Below are positions 28,139 through 38,391 of a DNA stretch of 64,000 bases, in pieces; the first letter of the stretch is position 1, and each line of letters begins with the position of its first letter. This DNA comes from Sipunculus nudus (taxonomy: Eukaryota; Annelida; Sipuncula; Golfingiida; Sipunculidae). The notes under the pieces were generated by a model. That model had not been told where the DNA came from. It saw only the letters and a program-made list of their open reading frames with translations, and did not search any database. Both the position numbers and the translations under genes were made by a program. The DNA is taken from the NCBI GenBank assembly GCA_026874595.1, contig CM049307.1, positions 47,963,678 to 48,027,677 of the forward strand, read 5' to 3'.

Positions 28139-28149
28139 CTCCCCCTCCT
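28139..28149 (-). promoter_or_regulatory. Polypurine tract
   Basis: AGGAGGGGGAG on the - strand directly abuts the TGTTACAG start of the 3' LTR, the position where plus-strand DNA synthesis is primed. Confidence 0.85.
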
Positions 28150-28270
28150 GTAAGAATAAAAAAGTTTTCTCGAGAAAACTTTCTTTTTGCGATCACAATC
28201 ACTAAATCCTTACAACATCTCAAAAATCATCTTATTTACAACATTATATAAACATCTTGTTCACAACATT

Positions 28271-28594
28271 TCATAAACATCTCGATAAGCAATCAGCAAG
28301 TACATTATCTTTCCCTTTGATGTGTACGATATCAAGATTGTAATCCTGTAAGAACAAATTCCATCTCAACGATCTTTGATTTTTACACTTCAACTTGTTC
28401 ATGAACGTGAGGGGATTGTGATCACTGAAGACAATGATAGGCTTGACTGATGAAGTAACATAAACTTCAAAATGTTGCAATGCCAAAATCAAAGCCAAAC
28501 ATTCTTTTTCAATAGTGGAGTAGTTTTTCTGGTTTGCATTAAACTTTCTTGAGAAATAACAAATTGGATGATCTATGCCATCATTGCCTTCTTG
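28271..28594 (-). pseudogene. RNase H domain
   Basis: This continues the reverse transcriptase frame after one stop codon. Catalytic positions seen are E in STIEKECLAL, D in VFSDHNPL and D in DNVLADCLSR. The first acidic position, just before the stop (VEVSD where VDASD is usual), is Glu instead of Asp. The frame ends about 130 bp from the 3' LTR. Confidence 0.85.
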
Positions 28595-28597
28595 TTA

Positions 28598-29698
28598 CAA
28601 CACAGCACCAGCAGCAGTATCACTAACTTCTACAGCTAACTTAAAAGGTACTGAAAAGTCTGGAGCTGCTAAAACTGGTGAACTTTGCAGAATTGCTTTC
28701 AAATTCTGAAATGCATTTTCACACTGAACACACCATACAAACTTTTGTTTCTTCTTTAACAAATTAGTCAAAGGTTCAGCTACAGCAGCAAAATTTGGAC
28801 AAAACTTCCTGTAGTACCCAACCATACCAAGAAAACGTATTATTTGCTTTTTGTTTTCTGGTCTAGGAAATGCAGAAATAGCACTTATCTTAGCATCAAC
28901 AGGTTTTACCTGACTCTGCCCTACAATATGACCCAAAAATGTTACTTGTGCATGACAAAACTCAGATTTTACTAAGTTGATTGTCAGACGTGCTTCACTG
29001 AGTCTTTCGAAGAGGTCGCAAAGAATTTGCAGATGTTTCTCACAGGTGTCTCTGTACACAATAAGGTCATCAATATATGCGTCGCAGCCCTGAATGTCCT
29101 TGACAACCATATGGATGAGGCGCTGGAACGTGGCTGGTGAGTTCTTCATGCCAAACGGCATAACTTTATACTGGTACAGTCCTTGCGGCGTCACAAATGC
29201 GGACACTTCTTTCAGCGGAACTTGCCAGAATCCTTTTAGCAAGTCAAACTTGGAGACATATCTGGAGCTACCAACTCTATCAATACAATCATCGATCCTC
29301 GGAATCGGGAACCTGTCTGTCTTGGTGACAGAGTTCAGTTTTTGATAATCTGTACACATACTGTAACTTCCATCAGGTTTTGGCACAAGAATACATGGTG
29401 AACTCCAGTTACTGTTACTAGGTTCAATAAAATCATTGTCCAGCAAATATTGAATCTCATCCTGTGGATACTTTTGTTTTTCTGGATTCAGTCTATATGG
29501 ATGTTGCTTGACTGCGCTTGCCTCACCAACATCGACGTCATGGCACAACATGTTAGTTCGTGTTGGAATGTCACTTAACAAATGTTCATTATTCCACAGC
29601 AGGTTCTTGAGGTCTTGTTGTTCTTGTGCAGTAAGGTGTGACAGTTTGGCATCCAGGTGTTTAAGCATGTCTGAGTTTTTTATGGTACTGCACCACAC
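28598..29698 (-). pseudogene. Reverse transcriptase, Ty3/gypsy type
   Basis: Copies the element RNA into DNA. The frame carries all main RT blocks in order: WSSPCILVPKPDGS, then MCTDYQKLN, FDLLKGFWQVPL with the first catalytic Asp, VMPFGMKNSPATFQRL, the YIDD box in AYIDDLIVY, and FLGHIVG. The thumb and connection follow (FLGMVGYYRKFCPNF). An in-frame TAA at 28595-28597 cuts it from RNase H. It lies downstream of integrase, opposite to usual Ty3 elements. Confidence 0.93.
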
Positions 29699-30806
29699 TG
29701 AATGTCTACATCACACTTACAATCAGTATCTACTTTAACTGGGACAGGGTCAGTATTTACACAATTAACAGCAGTAACATTTTGTACAACATCTGATCTG
29801 CTATTTCTGTCATAATATGGTTTCAACATGTTAACATGGCACAGTTGTTTCTTCTTACGTCTATCTGGTGTCAACAGTATGTAATTTAAATCACTGACTT
29901 TCTTGTCAACAGTGTAAGGACCAAAATACCTAGCTTGCAGAGGTCTGCCAAGGATGGGAAGTAATGCAAGGACCTTTTCACCAGGCTCAAATGTCCTGCT
30001 TACAGTGTCCTTGTCATACTCTGTTTTCATTTTACTTTGTGCAGATTTTAGATTTGACTTTGCAATCTCACAAGCATTGTGTAGTTTAGTGTGAAAGTCT
30101 GAGACATACTGCAGTAAACTAAGAGAATCAGGATTTTCACACAAGAGTTTTTCTTTAAGCAGTTTCAATGGACCTCGAACGGAGTGTCCAGAAACTAGTT
30201 CAAAGGGACTGAAACCCAAAGACTCTTGAAAGGATTCTCTGACAGCAAACAACAATAGGTGGATTCCTTCATCCCAGTCTTTCTGTGTGTCATAGCAATA
30301 AGTTCTAATCATATTTTTTAATGTCTGGTGAAAACGCTCGAGGGCGCCCTGACTTTCAGTATGGTATGGCTCTTCGAAGAGCTGTACTGTTTTATACCTA
30401 GCTCAGGCATAACTTGTTGGAATAAGCCAGACATAAAATTAGACCCTTGGTCAGACTGGACAGATTTTGGTAATCCAAAAGTTGTAAAAAACTTGGTCAG
30501 AGCTTTGACAACACTTTTGGCATTAATTTTGTGCAATGGTATTGCCTCAGGGAACCTGGTAGATGCGCACATAATTGTCAGCAAGTATTCATGTCCAGAT
30601 TTTGTTTTGGACAGTGGTCCAACACAATCAACAATAATCCTACTGAATGGTTCCTCGAAAGCAGAAATAGGCCTAAGTGGGGCCTTAGGAGGATGCTGAT
30701 TGGGCTTGCCTACCGTCTGACATGTTTGGCATGATTTACATGATTGTACAACATCTTTCCTGAGGTTAGGCCAAAAGAAGTGTGTACTAACTTTCTGATA
30801 AGTTTT
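29680..30806 (-). pseudogene. Integrase core and C-terminal domain
   Basis: Resuming after the insertion, the frame has the CxxC half of the zinc module (CKSCQTC). The catalytic DDE signature follows: D in RIIVDCVGPL, D in SVQSDQGSNF, and E in the ESQGALERFH context. A single-base frameshift near 30370 lies between the second D and the E. The remainder includes SLGFSPFELVSGH, then PGEKVLALLPILGRPLQARY and FGPYTV, the GPY/F module of Ty3-type integrases. The frame stops at 29680, overlapping the reverse transcriptase frame by 19 bases in another register. Confidence 0.88.
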
Positions 30807-31145
30807 ATTAGCTCAGCTGACTGAAAGTCATCTGAGCTATAGCGATCACTCTTTGTCCGTCGTCCGTCTGTCCGTCTGTCCGTCCGTTAACCAGGCACAA
30901 ATCGTAACCGCTGGACCTAGAACCTTGTAACTTGGGATTCTGAGAGGTCCATAAAAAATCTCCTTGGAAACCAGAAATTAGGTCTCTGTTACCCATATCC
31001 TTCGAGCTATGTGGCCCCAAAGTACCCCCCAGAAAAGTCAAAAATTTTATACAAAAACTTCAATATCTCATTAACTACTTGACTGATGGTCATGATTTTT
31101 GGCATACATATTGATCATGAGATGTTACATCACTTCCTGCAGACT

Positions 31146-32854
31146 GGTGGCGCCACCTGTATTTTTCGATTTTTTACGAATTTTTTTCTCTATTTTTGAG
31201 ACCTTAAAAAATGTGAACATCTGTTAACAAGGCACAAATCATAAAGACTGGACTTAGAATCTTAATTCTTGACACACTGAGAGGTCCATGAAAAATCTCC
31301 TTGGAAACCAGAAATTAGGTCTCTGTTACCCATATCCTTTGAGCTATGGGGCCCCAAAGTACCCCCCAGAATAGTAAAAAATTTCATACAAAAACTTCAA
31401 TATCTCAATAACTACATCACTGATGGTCTTCATTTTTGGCATATATATTGATCATGAGATGTTCGATCAGTTCCTGCAGACTGGTGGCGCCACCTGTACT
31501 GTTTGATTTTTTACGATTTTTTCCTCTATTTTTGAGACCTTTGAGGATGCTGTCATCTGTTAGCATGGCACAAATCGTAACGACTGGACCTAGAATCTTC
31601 ATTTTCGACACACTGAGAGACCTATGAAAAGTCTCCATGGAAACCAGAAATTAGGTCTCTGTTACCCATATCCTTCGAGCTATGGGGCCCAAAATTACCC
31701 CCCAGAATAGTCAAAAATTTCATACAAAAACTTCAATATCTCATTAACTACATCACTGATGGTCATGATTTTCGACATACATATTGATCATGAGATGTTT
31801 CATCAGTTTGTGCAGACTGGTGGCGCCACCTGTATTTTTCAATGTTCACGAATTGTTTTCTCCATTTTTGAGACCATTAAGGATGTAGTTATCTGTCAAC
31901 AGGGTAAAAATCGTAATGACTGGACCTAGAATCTTCGTTCTTGACACACAGGGAGACCCATGATAAGTCTCCATGGAAACCTGAAATTTGGTCTCTGTTA
32001 CCCATATCCTTTGAGCTATGGCACTCCAAAGTACAGATCAGAATAATGGAAAATTTGATACAAAAGCTAAAGTATCTGAACAACTAATGCAGAGATAACC
32101 ATAATTGTTTGCATGGATATTGATCATGGAGTGTTTCATAAGTTTCTGCAGACTGGTGGCACCACCTGTATTTGTTTGTTTTTTTTTACGAAATTTTTCT
32201 GTATTTTTGAGACCTTTAAAGATATGAACATCTGTTAACAGGGCACAAATCATAAAAACTGGACCAAGAATCTTTATTCTTGACACACAGGGAGACCCAT
32301 GAAAAGTCTCCATGGAAACTTGAAATTAGGTCTCTGTTACCCATATTCTTTAAGCTGTATGGGTCCAAAATACCCCCCCCCCCCCCCCAGAATAATGGAA
32401 AATTTGATACAAAAACTGCAGTATTTCAATAACTACAACACTGATGGTCATGATTTTCGGCATACATATTGATCATGAGCTGTTCCATCAGTTTCTGCAG
32501 ACTGCGTGTGCCACCTATTTTTTTATCAAATTTTTACGAATTTTTTTCTTTTTTTTGAGACCTTTAAAGATGTGGTTATCTGTCAACAGGGTACAAATCG
32601 CAACAACTGGACCTAGAATCTTCATTCTTGTCATGCAAGGAGGCCCATGAAAGGTGCCTGTGGAAACTTGAAATTAGGTCTCTGTTACCCATATCCTTCA
32701 AGCTATAGGACTCCGAAGTATCCCTCAGAATAATGGACAATTTGATACAAAAACTGAAGTATCTGAACAACTAATGCAGAGATCACCATGATTTTTTGCA
32801 TGGAAATTGACCATTAAGTGTTTTTATTAGTTTCTGCAGACTGGTGGAGCCACC
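31146..32854 (+). repeat. Tandem array of ~336-bp units in A2
   Basis: GGTGGCGCCACC or variants at 31146, 31483, 31819, 32154, about 32504 and 32843, spacing 335-350. Same unit as in A1, more diverged towards the right. Confidence 0.9.
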
Positions 32855-32871
32855 TGTATTTTTGTACTATG

Positions 32872-34026
32872 CTAGGATACGGATACTATGTTTTTGACCG
32901 AGTTCCTCCGCCGCCGCCGCGTTCGTTTCCAGAGAGCTACTCGGAGACTAATGGACCGATTTTTCCCAAACTTACACCTATTATCGGGTCACATGTGAAC
33001 TGGTGCCTAACCAATTTGCATTGACCTCTGACCTTTCCTCTCTATCCAGTGTCCATTTGTGGGTCTGTTTCCACTCATAAACCCTCATATCTCGGGAACC
33101 GTTTGACCGATCAGGAAATAAAATTGATACAAATGTAGCCCTTGGATTGCTTTATAACATACACAAAAAATGGTGGCGCCACCTGTAACCATGTTTGCAC
33201 AGTGTCCATCTGTTCATCTGCCTTGGGTTAAAATCACTCATATCTCTGCAGTGAATTGACTAATTCACCTGAAATTCGTCATGTGTATACATCCAGGATA
33301 GCTTTCTTGATTTTATGACAGGTGGCGCCACCTACGTTCACGTTCACCCTGATGACATCCAAGCTTATATCTCGGGAACCGTTTGACCGATCAGGAAATA
33401 AAATTTATACAAATGTAGCCCTTTGATAGCTCTGTAACATACACAAAAATGGTGGCGCCACCTGTAACAATGTTTGCACAGTGTCTGTCTGTTAGTCTGC
33501 CGTGGCCTAAAATTACTCATTTCTCTGTAGTGGTTCGACATAACTGCCTAAAATTTTGCAGGTTTATACATCGTGGACAGCTTTCTTGATTTTATGACAG
33601 GTGGCGCCACCTACATTCTAGTTAACCCTGGACACATCCAAGCTCATATCTCAGGAACCATTTGACCGATTGGGCCAAAATTGTGCATTTGTTTAGATCT
33701 CACATAGGTTTTTATCATACACAAAACTGGAGGGGTTACCTGCAAAGATTTTTGCACAGTGTTTGTCTGTTTGTCTGCCATGGGCAAAAATCGCTCATAT
33801 ACATGTAGTGGTTTGACTTTTCTGCCTAAAATTTTGCAGGTGTATACAACTTGGACAGCTTTCTGGATTTGTGGTAGGTGGCACAACCTACATACACATT
33901 TAGGCTGCAGACATCCATGCTAATATGCAACATACCTCACTCTATTTCCCCTTGCCACTCAATCCATGCCTCACTATCCGATTTTTGCAGATACATGTAG
34001 TCACTTGTCGGTTACCCGTATTCTAG
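32872..34026 (+). mobile_element. Family B element B3 nested in A2
   Basis: Termini CTAGGATACGGATA (32872-32885) and TACCCGTATTCTAG (34013-34026) are inverted repeats with 12 of 14 bases matching. A2 core sequence lies on both sides. The interior has the family B phrases and palindromes near 33172, 33322 and 33450. Confidence 0.75.
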
Positions 34027-34207
34027 TTTTAAAAGTTTACACATTTTTCTCTATTTTTGAGATATATAAATACAGACTAAATCTTGGCCTGTTGGTTAAT
34101 CTGTTTGATGCTTCAGTTGAATGGGTATATACTACCATTCTGGTGATAAAATTTCCTTTTGCGAATCTCTTCCCAGTCAGCTGAGCGTCATGACCCATGG
34201 GTCACTT

Positions 34208-34375
34208 GTTTATACCTAAATGGCCAGAGAAAGGAGCCTTATGTGCCATGCTTAGAACTTGACTGCGAAAGCTTTTGGGCATTACTATTTAATTTTTGAT
34301 GGCCCACTCATCATCAGCGCATACATTAGGTGGTTGCCCTTTACGCATAAGTACTCTATTTTTGACATAGAAACA
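34208..34375 (-). pseudogene. Integrase N-terminal fragment (H-H half of zinc module)
   Basis: In the shifted frame the - strand reads FYVKNRVLMRKGQPP and CADDEWAIKN, then a TAA stop at about 34287. The frame then continues to MAHKAPFSGHLGIN, which carries the two histidines of the HHCC zinc module. The family A element begins immediately afterwards, so the module is split from its cysteines. Confidence 0.75.
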
Positions 34376-34944
34376 AAGTGAGGTTCTGTGACAGCTCATC
34401 TTTAGAAACTGCCCTGGGAAACAAACATGAAATATCAGCGTCCTTATGCTGTTCTGCGATAAGTTCTGACCTTGAGAATGCAGCATCCTGTACGGACAAG
34501 TCGTTAGACGAGTCACTAGTATCTCCCAGAGTGTTATTATCTGGACCATTATCCTCATGTGTGTTCTTCTTGGCCATAGATCTAGTTACAGCACATGAAG
34601 GATACAAACCAGGAATTTCCTGACTTTCCAGATCAGTGTCCTGATCAAGTGACGGCTTTTCTGTCACTATTGGTACAGGCTGTACTTTATCACCTGCAAC
34701 ATCATTGCCTAGTAGCAACTGAATTCCCTTAAAGGGTAAAGTAGTTCTTATGCCCACAGTAATATTCCCAGAAATCAAATCTGACTTTAAATGGATACTG
34801 TGAAGCGGAACTGAAGTGTGCCTGTCTCTTTCTGTTTCTTTTTCTAGTCTTTCTCTTTCTAACCGTTCTTCCCTCTCTTTATATGCTAGCTCATGTTGCA
34901 TTTCCAACTTTTTTTATTATAATTGCATAGCAAGGCTATCATTT
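34356..34944 (-). pseudogene. gag coiled-coil joined to protease C-terminal remnant
   Basis: After the family A insertion the frame resumes with two stops (TAATAA near 34920), then a highly charged coil (AYKEREERLERERLEKETER). It passes directly into SVPLHSIHLKSDLISG and GIQLLLGNDVAG, the distal part of a retropepsin-like domain. The gag capsid and nucleocapsid parts and the protease active site (D-S/T-G) are missing, so an in-frame internal deletion joins the coil to the protease end. The last part is the spacer before integrase (CAVTRSMAKKN, acidic). A frameshift near 34375 ends the frame. Confidence 0.7.
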
Positions 34945-36833
34945 TTAGCTCAGCTGACTATAAGTCATCTGAGCTATAGTCGTGGTCCATTGTCCGTCGT
35001 CCGTCCGTCTGTCCGTCCGTCCGTCCGTCCGTCCGTAGATGTGGCACGTTTTGAAACCGTAAGACCTAGGAATCCAAAATTCAGCATAATGTTAGATGTC
35101 CCCAAGATCTCCTACCAAGCCGAAAACTGGGTCTTTGGGACTTCATTCCTTTGAGAAATTAAGGAAAAACCTCAATTTTTTATTAAAATCCTATTTTCAC
35201 ACTTCAGGACTGCCTAATATCAAAACTACTCATCTGTTTTTCTTAATATTTACCATAAATATTCCTCTATATAGTTTCTATGTACATGCCAGAAATTAAG
35301 TCTGTAAAGTATAAATTCTTTAAGTTATGGGCCCAAACATAATGGACTTTGTAAAAAATCAGGAAAAATAATAACTCGCTAAACATGAAAAATTTTGAAA
35401 CTAGAGTCTATTTTCTCAAGTATATAACTATGTTTTATTAAGATTCAATTGTTTACCCAAAATTATATCTGAATTTTGTAAATTTTTTAAGTTATTAGCA
35501 TAAAAAAAAAATCAGGACCTTAAATTTTGCCCAACTTTGACCATGGCACGTTTTTTTCCTGTAAGCACCATTGATTTAATTTTCACAGCATGTAAACATA
35601 AATATCTAGTTTGTCTAAATCTGAAATTTGAAAATAAAAGCTTGAAAATTAAGCCAGTTATTGATTTTTTTTTTGTAGTCACTTGCTTTGATTACAGATG
35701 CAGGGTCCCACTCCAGGTCACTGGAAGTCAGCTATGCCAGGGTTTCTGATTTGTTACAGTCACTGGGGGAGATCCCCTGCTGTGACAGGTGTACAGTTAT
35801 TCTCATATCACCACCCAAATCAACCCCCCCCCCCCCCCCCCCCGGCAAACCCAACCCACCAAGTGTTATGCAGTAATTGTTATTGTTTTCACTGTATCTC
35901 CTTAATTGTAATGCTGTTTTCACTCCGATATGCAAAAACTTTCCTTCAAAAAATAATTCAAGGTGTAATGCAGAAGATGCAATGTTGTGTAATGTAGCAT
36001 TTTTAAAGAAATCAATTTTCTTTTAAATGATTTTAACAAATATTATTGAACCCATCAGTATGCTTAAATTATTATAAAATATGAAGCACATTATGGATAA
36101 ATAAAGACACAATTAAAAATTGTGAAATCTAAATCAAGTATTATTTTTAGATATTTATTGTTTTGCAGATTTAAAAGATATATTTTTGTGGTAAAAAATA
36201 AATAAACATTTGTATGCATGATGTGGTGTTATCTGACAAGATTGAGATTTATGATGATGCAATTGAGAATTATGAATCAACTTTTATATTCAGATATATA
36301 TGTTAAATTGGAAATTTATAGAAATATAAACTTAAATTAGAAAATAATTGATGTGATAAAAAAATGAGGATTTAATACAAACATTTGTTCATTATTTTCC
36401 TGCCTCAGCAGAATTTGAGATCAGGCTTTGTTTGCCCTGTTTTATGTTGTTAATTAGCTATATTTCAAATGTATACATTTCATAAAAAAATACATATATA
36501 TTTAATAATATATATTATACAAAAAAATAGATTCCATTGAACAAATGTGTAAATTACTGAAATGTCAACAGTTAATCGAAATGATCATGGTAATAGTACA
36601 GATCATTTGTTCACAAACTGCTCACATGCTTTAGTTTCAACATTAGGAAATACATGGTCAGGTCACAAAATATTTTTTGCAACAATTTCTTGCTCATCAA
36701 TACAAACCAATCATATAAACCAACCATGGCCTTTATTACCTCTTCCTCATACACTTTATCTCCATTTGATATTATTTTAGATTTTTACCTTCAAGGTTAA
36801 CGTCAGCTGACCACAGTGACCCATAGGTCCCTT
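34945..36833 (+). mobile_element. Family A element A3, inserted in gag, with a different core
   Basis: The 5' head has the same hairpin (AGCTCAG...CTGAGCT) and a long CCGT microsatellite. The 3' end GTCAGCTGACCACAGTGACC...CTT is a decayed version of the family end. The core lacks the 336-bp array and palindromes; instead it is AT-rich with a 20-base C run (35824-35843). It sits in the same target context as A2 (T-run then GTTT). Confidence 0.7.
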
Positions 36834-36834
36834 G

Positions 36835-37037
36835 TTTGATGTTTCAACTTCAGTCTCTTCAGTTAAACCTTTGCTAATAAGATCTTGCATGATTTTAGCA
36901 ATGATATCAGGCTTTCTCAAAGCTTTTTTCACACGTAGCCCCAAGTGTTGTCCCAAACACAACAACTGGTCTTTTGACAACTGTTCAAGTTGATCAGGGT
37001 CCGGATCGTCAACAAATGTCTCAGGTTTAAAAATCTG
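36835..37037 (-). pseudogene. gag N-terminal fragment
   Basis: An open - strand frame has acidic DDPDPDQLEQLSKDQLLCLG, then a basic helix pair ending IIAKIMQDLI. This recalls the SAP-like start of gag proteins in this element group. No ATG is seen between the upstream in-frame stop (37038-37040) and the conserved part. The frame is cut at 36834 by a family A element. Confidence 0.6.
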
Positions 37038-37194
37038 CTATGTTAAGATGTTAAAACAATAACAAAAAACCACTGAGATAAATCCTGTAAACAATGTACT
37101 GTAAACAATATGTAATCTTGTAAACAAGTTATGATAAAACAATGTGTCCAGGTCAAGGCCTGATAAATTTGAAAACTATTAAGCATCCTGACGA

Positions 37195-37203
37195 GAGCCC
37201 CCA
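37195..37203 (-). promoter_or_regulatory. Primer-binding site, tRNA-Pro-like
   Basis: Six bases after the 5' LTR the - strand reads TGGGGGCTC, complementary to the 3' end of animal tRNA-Pro (GAGCCCCCA). The following bases (TCGTCAGG) match only with a small shift, so the site is partly decayed or uses a related tRNA. Confidence 0.6.
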
Positions 37204-37209
37204 ATTTTA

Positions 37210-37978
37210 TGTTACGGAACCTAATATAAACAGATCACGTATGCGTGATGAACACAAATTTTGTAATGGAGATAAAAAAAATCAGATTCTGTAACACTAG
37301 GCAGCATGAAATGTCTAGGGGAATGAATAAAGAAGTCAGTTGTTTTTGTTAACAAATAACTATAATTTATTCTTAAAACAACCCTAACAATACAATACAC
37401 TAAATCAATACAATTATACAGTAAAACAGCGTTATAGCAACAAGTCAATATAATCACACAGAAAGATCAAGGTACAGTACCTCGATACCAACACCATCAC
37501 AACGATAAGTCCTTTGAATGTAAACTCTCGAGAATTCCAGTCCAGTGGAAAGTTCTTGCAACAACACAGAAAGTAAACTGAAGTCCAAATGTATAAAATC
37601 CAGGAGAAAGTCTTTGAAACTCTATAATTGCCGCATTCGTCGGATAAGGTCCTGACACACGCTTCTGGGTCTGCTGGAATCTGCTTTGCTGTCTGCCCCC
37701 TGGTTCTAAAAAACAGCCCCTTTATATACCTTCACACCCCAAGCCGTGAATTTTCCACTTCTCGAATAGTCTATAAGGTCCTGCACAACACTTGTATCAG
37801 GAACTCTCTAGAAAGACATCGCTGTGTATCTACACATACCAGGCTCATCACGTCACCCACGACCAGGTGTGAAAACCCAAGGCTCACATGACAACGAGAG
37901 CCCAACCAATACGGACTAAACATAAAATGTAACAACAACACGAGTTAAGCCCGTGTCACACAATAAAAAGAGCACCTG

Positions 37979-37982
<4 letters not shown>
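37210..37982 (-). repeat. 5' LTR of the Gmr1-like element
   Basis: On the - strand it runs from GTTACAGGTGCTC to CCGTAACA. It contains a TATA box, TATATAAAGGGG (TATATAAA at 37721-37728), and an AATAAA at 37366-37371. The outermost base differs from the left LTR, giving GTAAC next to TATAT on the + strand. Confidence 0.93.
37721..37728 (-). promoter_or_regulatory. TATA box of the 5' LTR
   Basis: TATATAAA on the - strand, followed by GGGGCTG, conserved in both LTRs. It would drive the genomic transcript of the element. Confidence 0.6.

Positions 37983-38014
<32 letters not shown>
37983..38014. repeat. TA microsatellite, right flank of the LTR element
   Basis: About 16 TA units following the 5' LTR; with the left tract it shows that insertion was into a TA repeat. 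Confidence 0.95.
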
Positions 38015-38021
<7 letters not shown>

Positions 38022-38314
38022 GAACCCCAAGTGCTCCCTTTAAATCTGTCCCACTGAATTACAGTCTTTTGATCATGACTTCCATACTGGTATATATCGT
38101 GGTTGTTGACTGAAGGAGCATGGAATATCATACTTCTTGTTGTACAGATCTATGTTTATACATGAACAACAAATTTGTCCTGTCTTTTCAGGATTTTGGA
38201 TTCCTTATATATAAGCACTGGCAAGTCCATGGAATAATTTGTAGTTTCTGTTATGGAATCTGTATTTCAGGGTTTTACATCATTGCCTCATGTTTATAAT
38301 ATCTGTCTTTTCAG
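38015..38314 (+). other. STX8: Intron end upstream of the syntaxin-8 anchor exon
   Basis: About 300 bp of unique sequence between the LTR element and the last coding exon. It contains a second acceptor-like copy, tcttttcag followed by GATTTTGGATT, at 38183-38202. Confidence 0.5.
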
Positions 38315-38391
38315 TATTTTGGATTGTGATAATTCTGTTGATGATCGCCATCGTTGTGATAGCAGTGGTACCGTACAATGGAAAGCCATGA
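38315..38391 (+). CDS. STX8: Syntaxin-8, last coding exon (C-terminal membrane anchor)
   Basis: Syntaxin-8 is a tail-anchored Qc-SNARE of endosomal and late-Golgi membranes that joins syntaxin-7 and Vti1b in fusion complexes. The exon follows a good acceptor (tcttttcag). Its first two bases complete a codon begun in the previous exon. It then encodes FWIVIILLMIAIVVIAV followed by VPYNGKP and a TGA stop at 38389-38391. This is one hydrophobic helix with a very short lumenal tail. It resembles the end of vertebrate syntaxin-8 as I remember it (an AIVVVAV core, then WPTN). The SNARE helix and N-terminal domain are not in this exon, and I did not find them upstream in the window. Independent support comes from the convergent netrin gene next to it, as in vertebrates. 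Another tail-anchored protein is possible, but the neighbour makes syntaxin-8 the best call. Confidence 0.72.

Larger units (their letters stand above)
30807..34207 (+). mobile_element. Family A element A2, inserted in the integrase region
   Basis: 5' GCTCAGCTGACTG (30811-30823) and 3' CAGTCAGCTGAGC (34174-34186) are perfect 13-bp inverted repeats. The 3' end has the 14-bp palindrome TGACCCATGGGTCA (34191-34204) then CTT. The retrotransposon frames on the two sides are in register with no duplicated bases, so insertion made no target duplication; the target context is TTTT|GTTT. The core carries about six 336-bp units and a nested B element. Confidence 0.85.
27365..37982 (-). mobile_element. 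Decayed LTR retrotransposon, Ty3-type with Gmr1-like gene order
   Basis: Two direct LTRs of about 774 bp flank - strand remnants of gag, protease, integrase, reverse transcriptase and RNase H, in that order. Reverse transcriptase motifs are Ty3/gypsy-like, but integrase precedes it, the order of the Gmr1 group. Termini are TGTTAC...GTAACA, and both outer flanks are TATAT, the likely 5-bp target duplication inside a TA microsatellite. A primer-binding-like site follows the right LTR and a purine tract precedes the left LTR. By eye the LTRs differ at roughly 35-40 positions (about 95% identical), so the insertion is not recent. The copy is dead: it carries two inserted A elements, a gag-protease deletion, frameshifts and stops. 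Without the inserts it would be about 5.3 kb. Confidence 0.93.
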
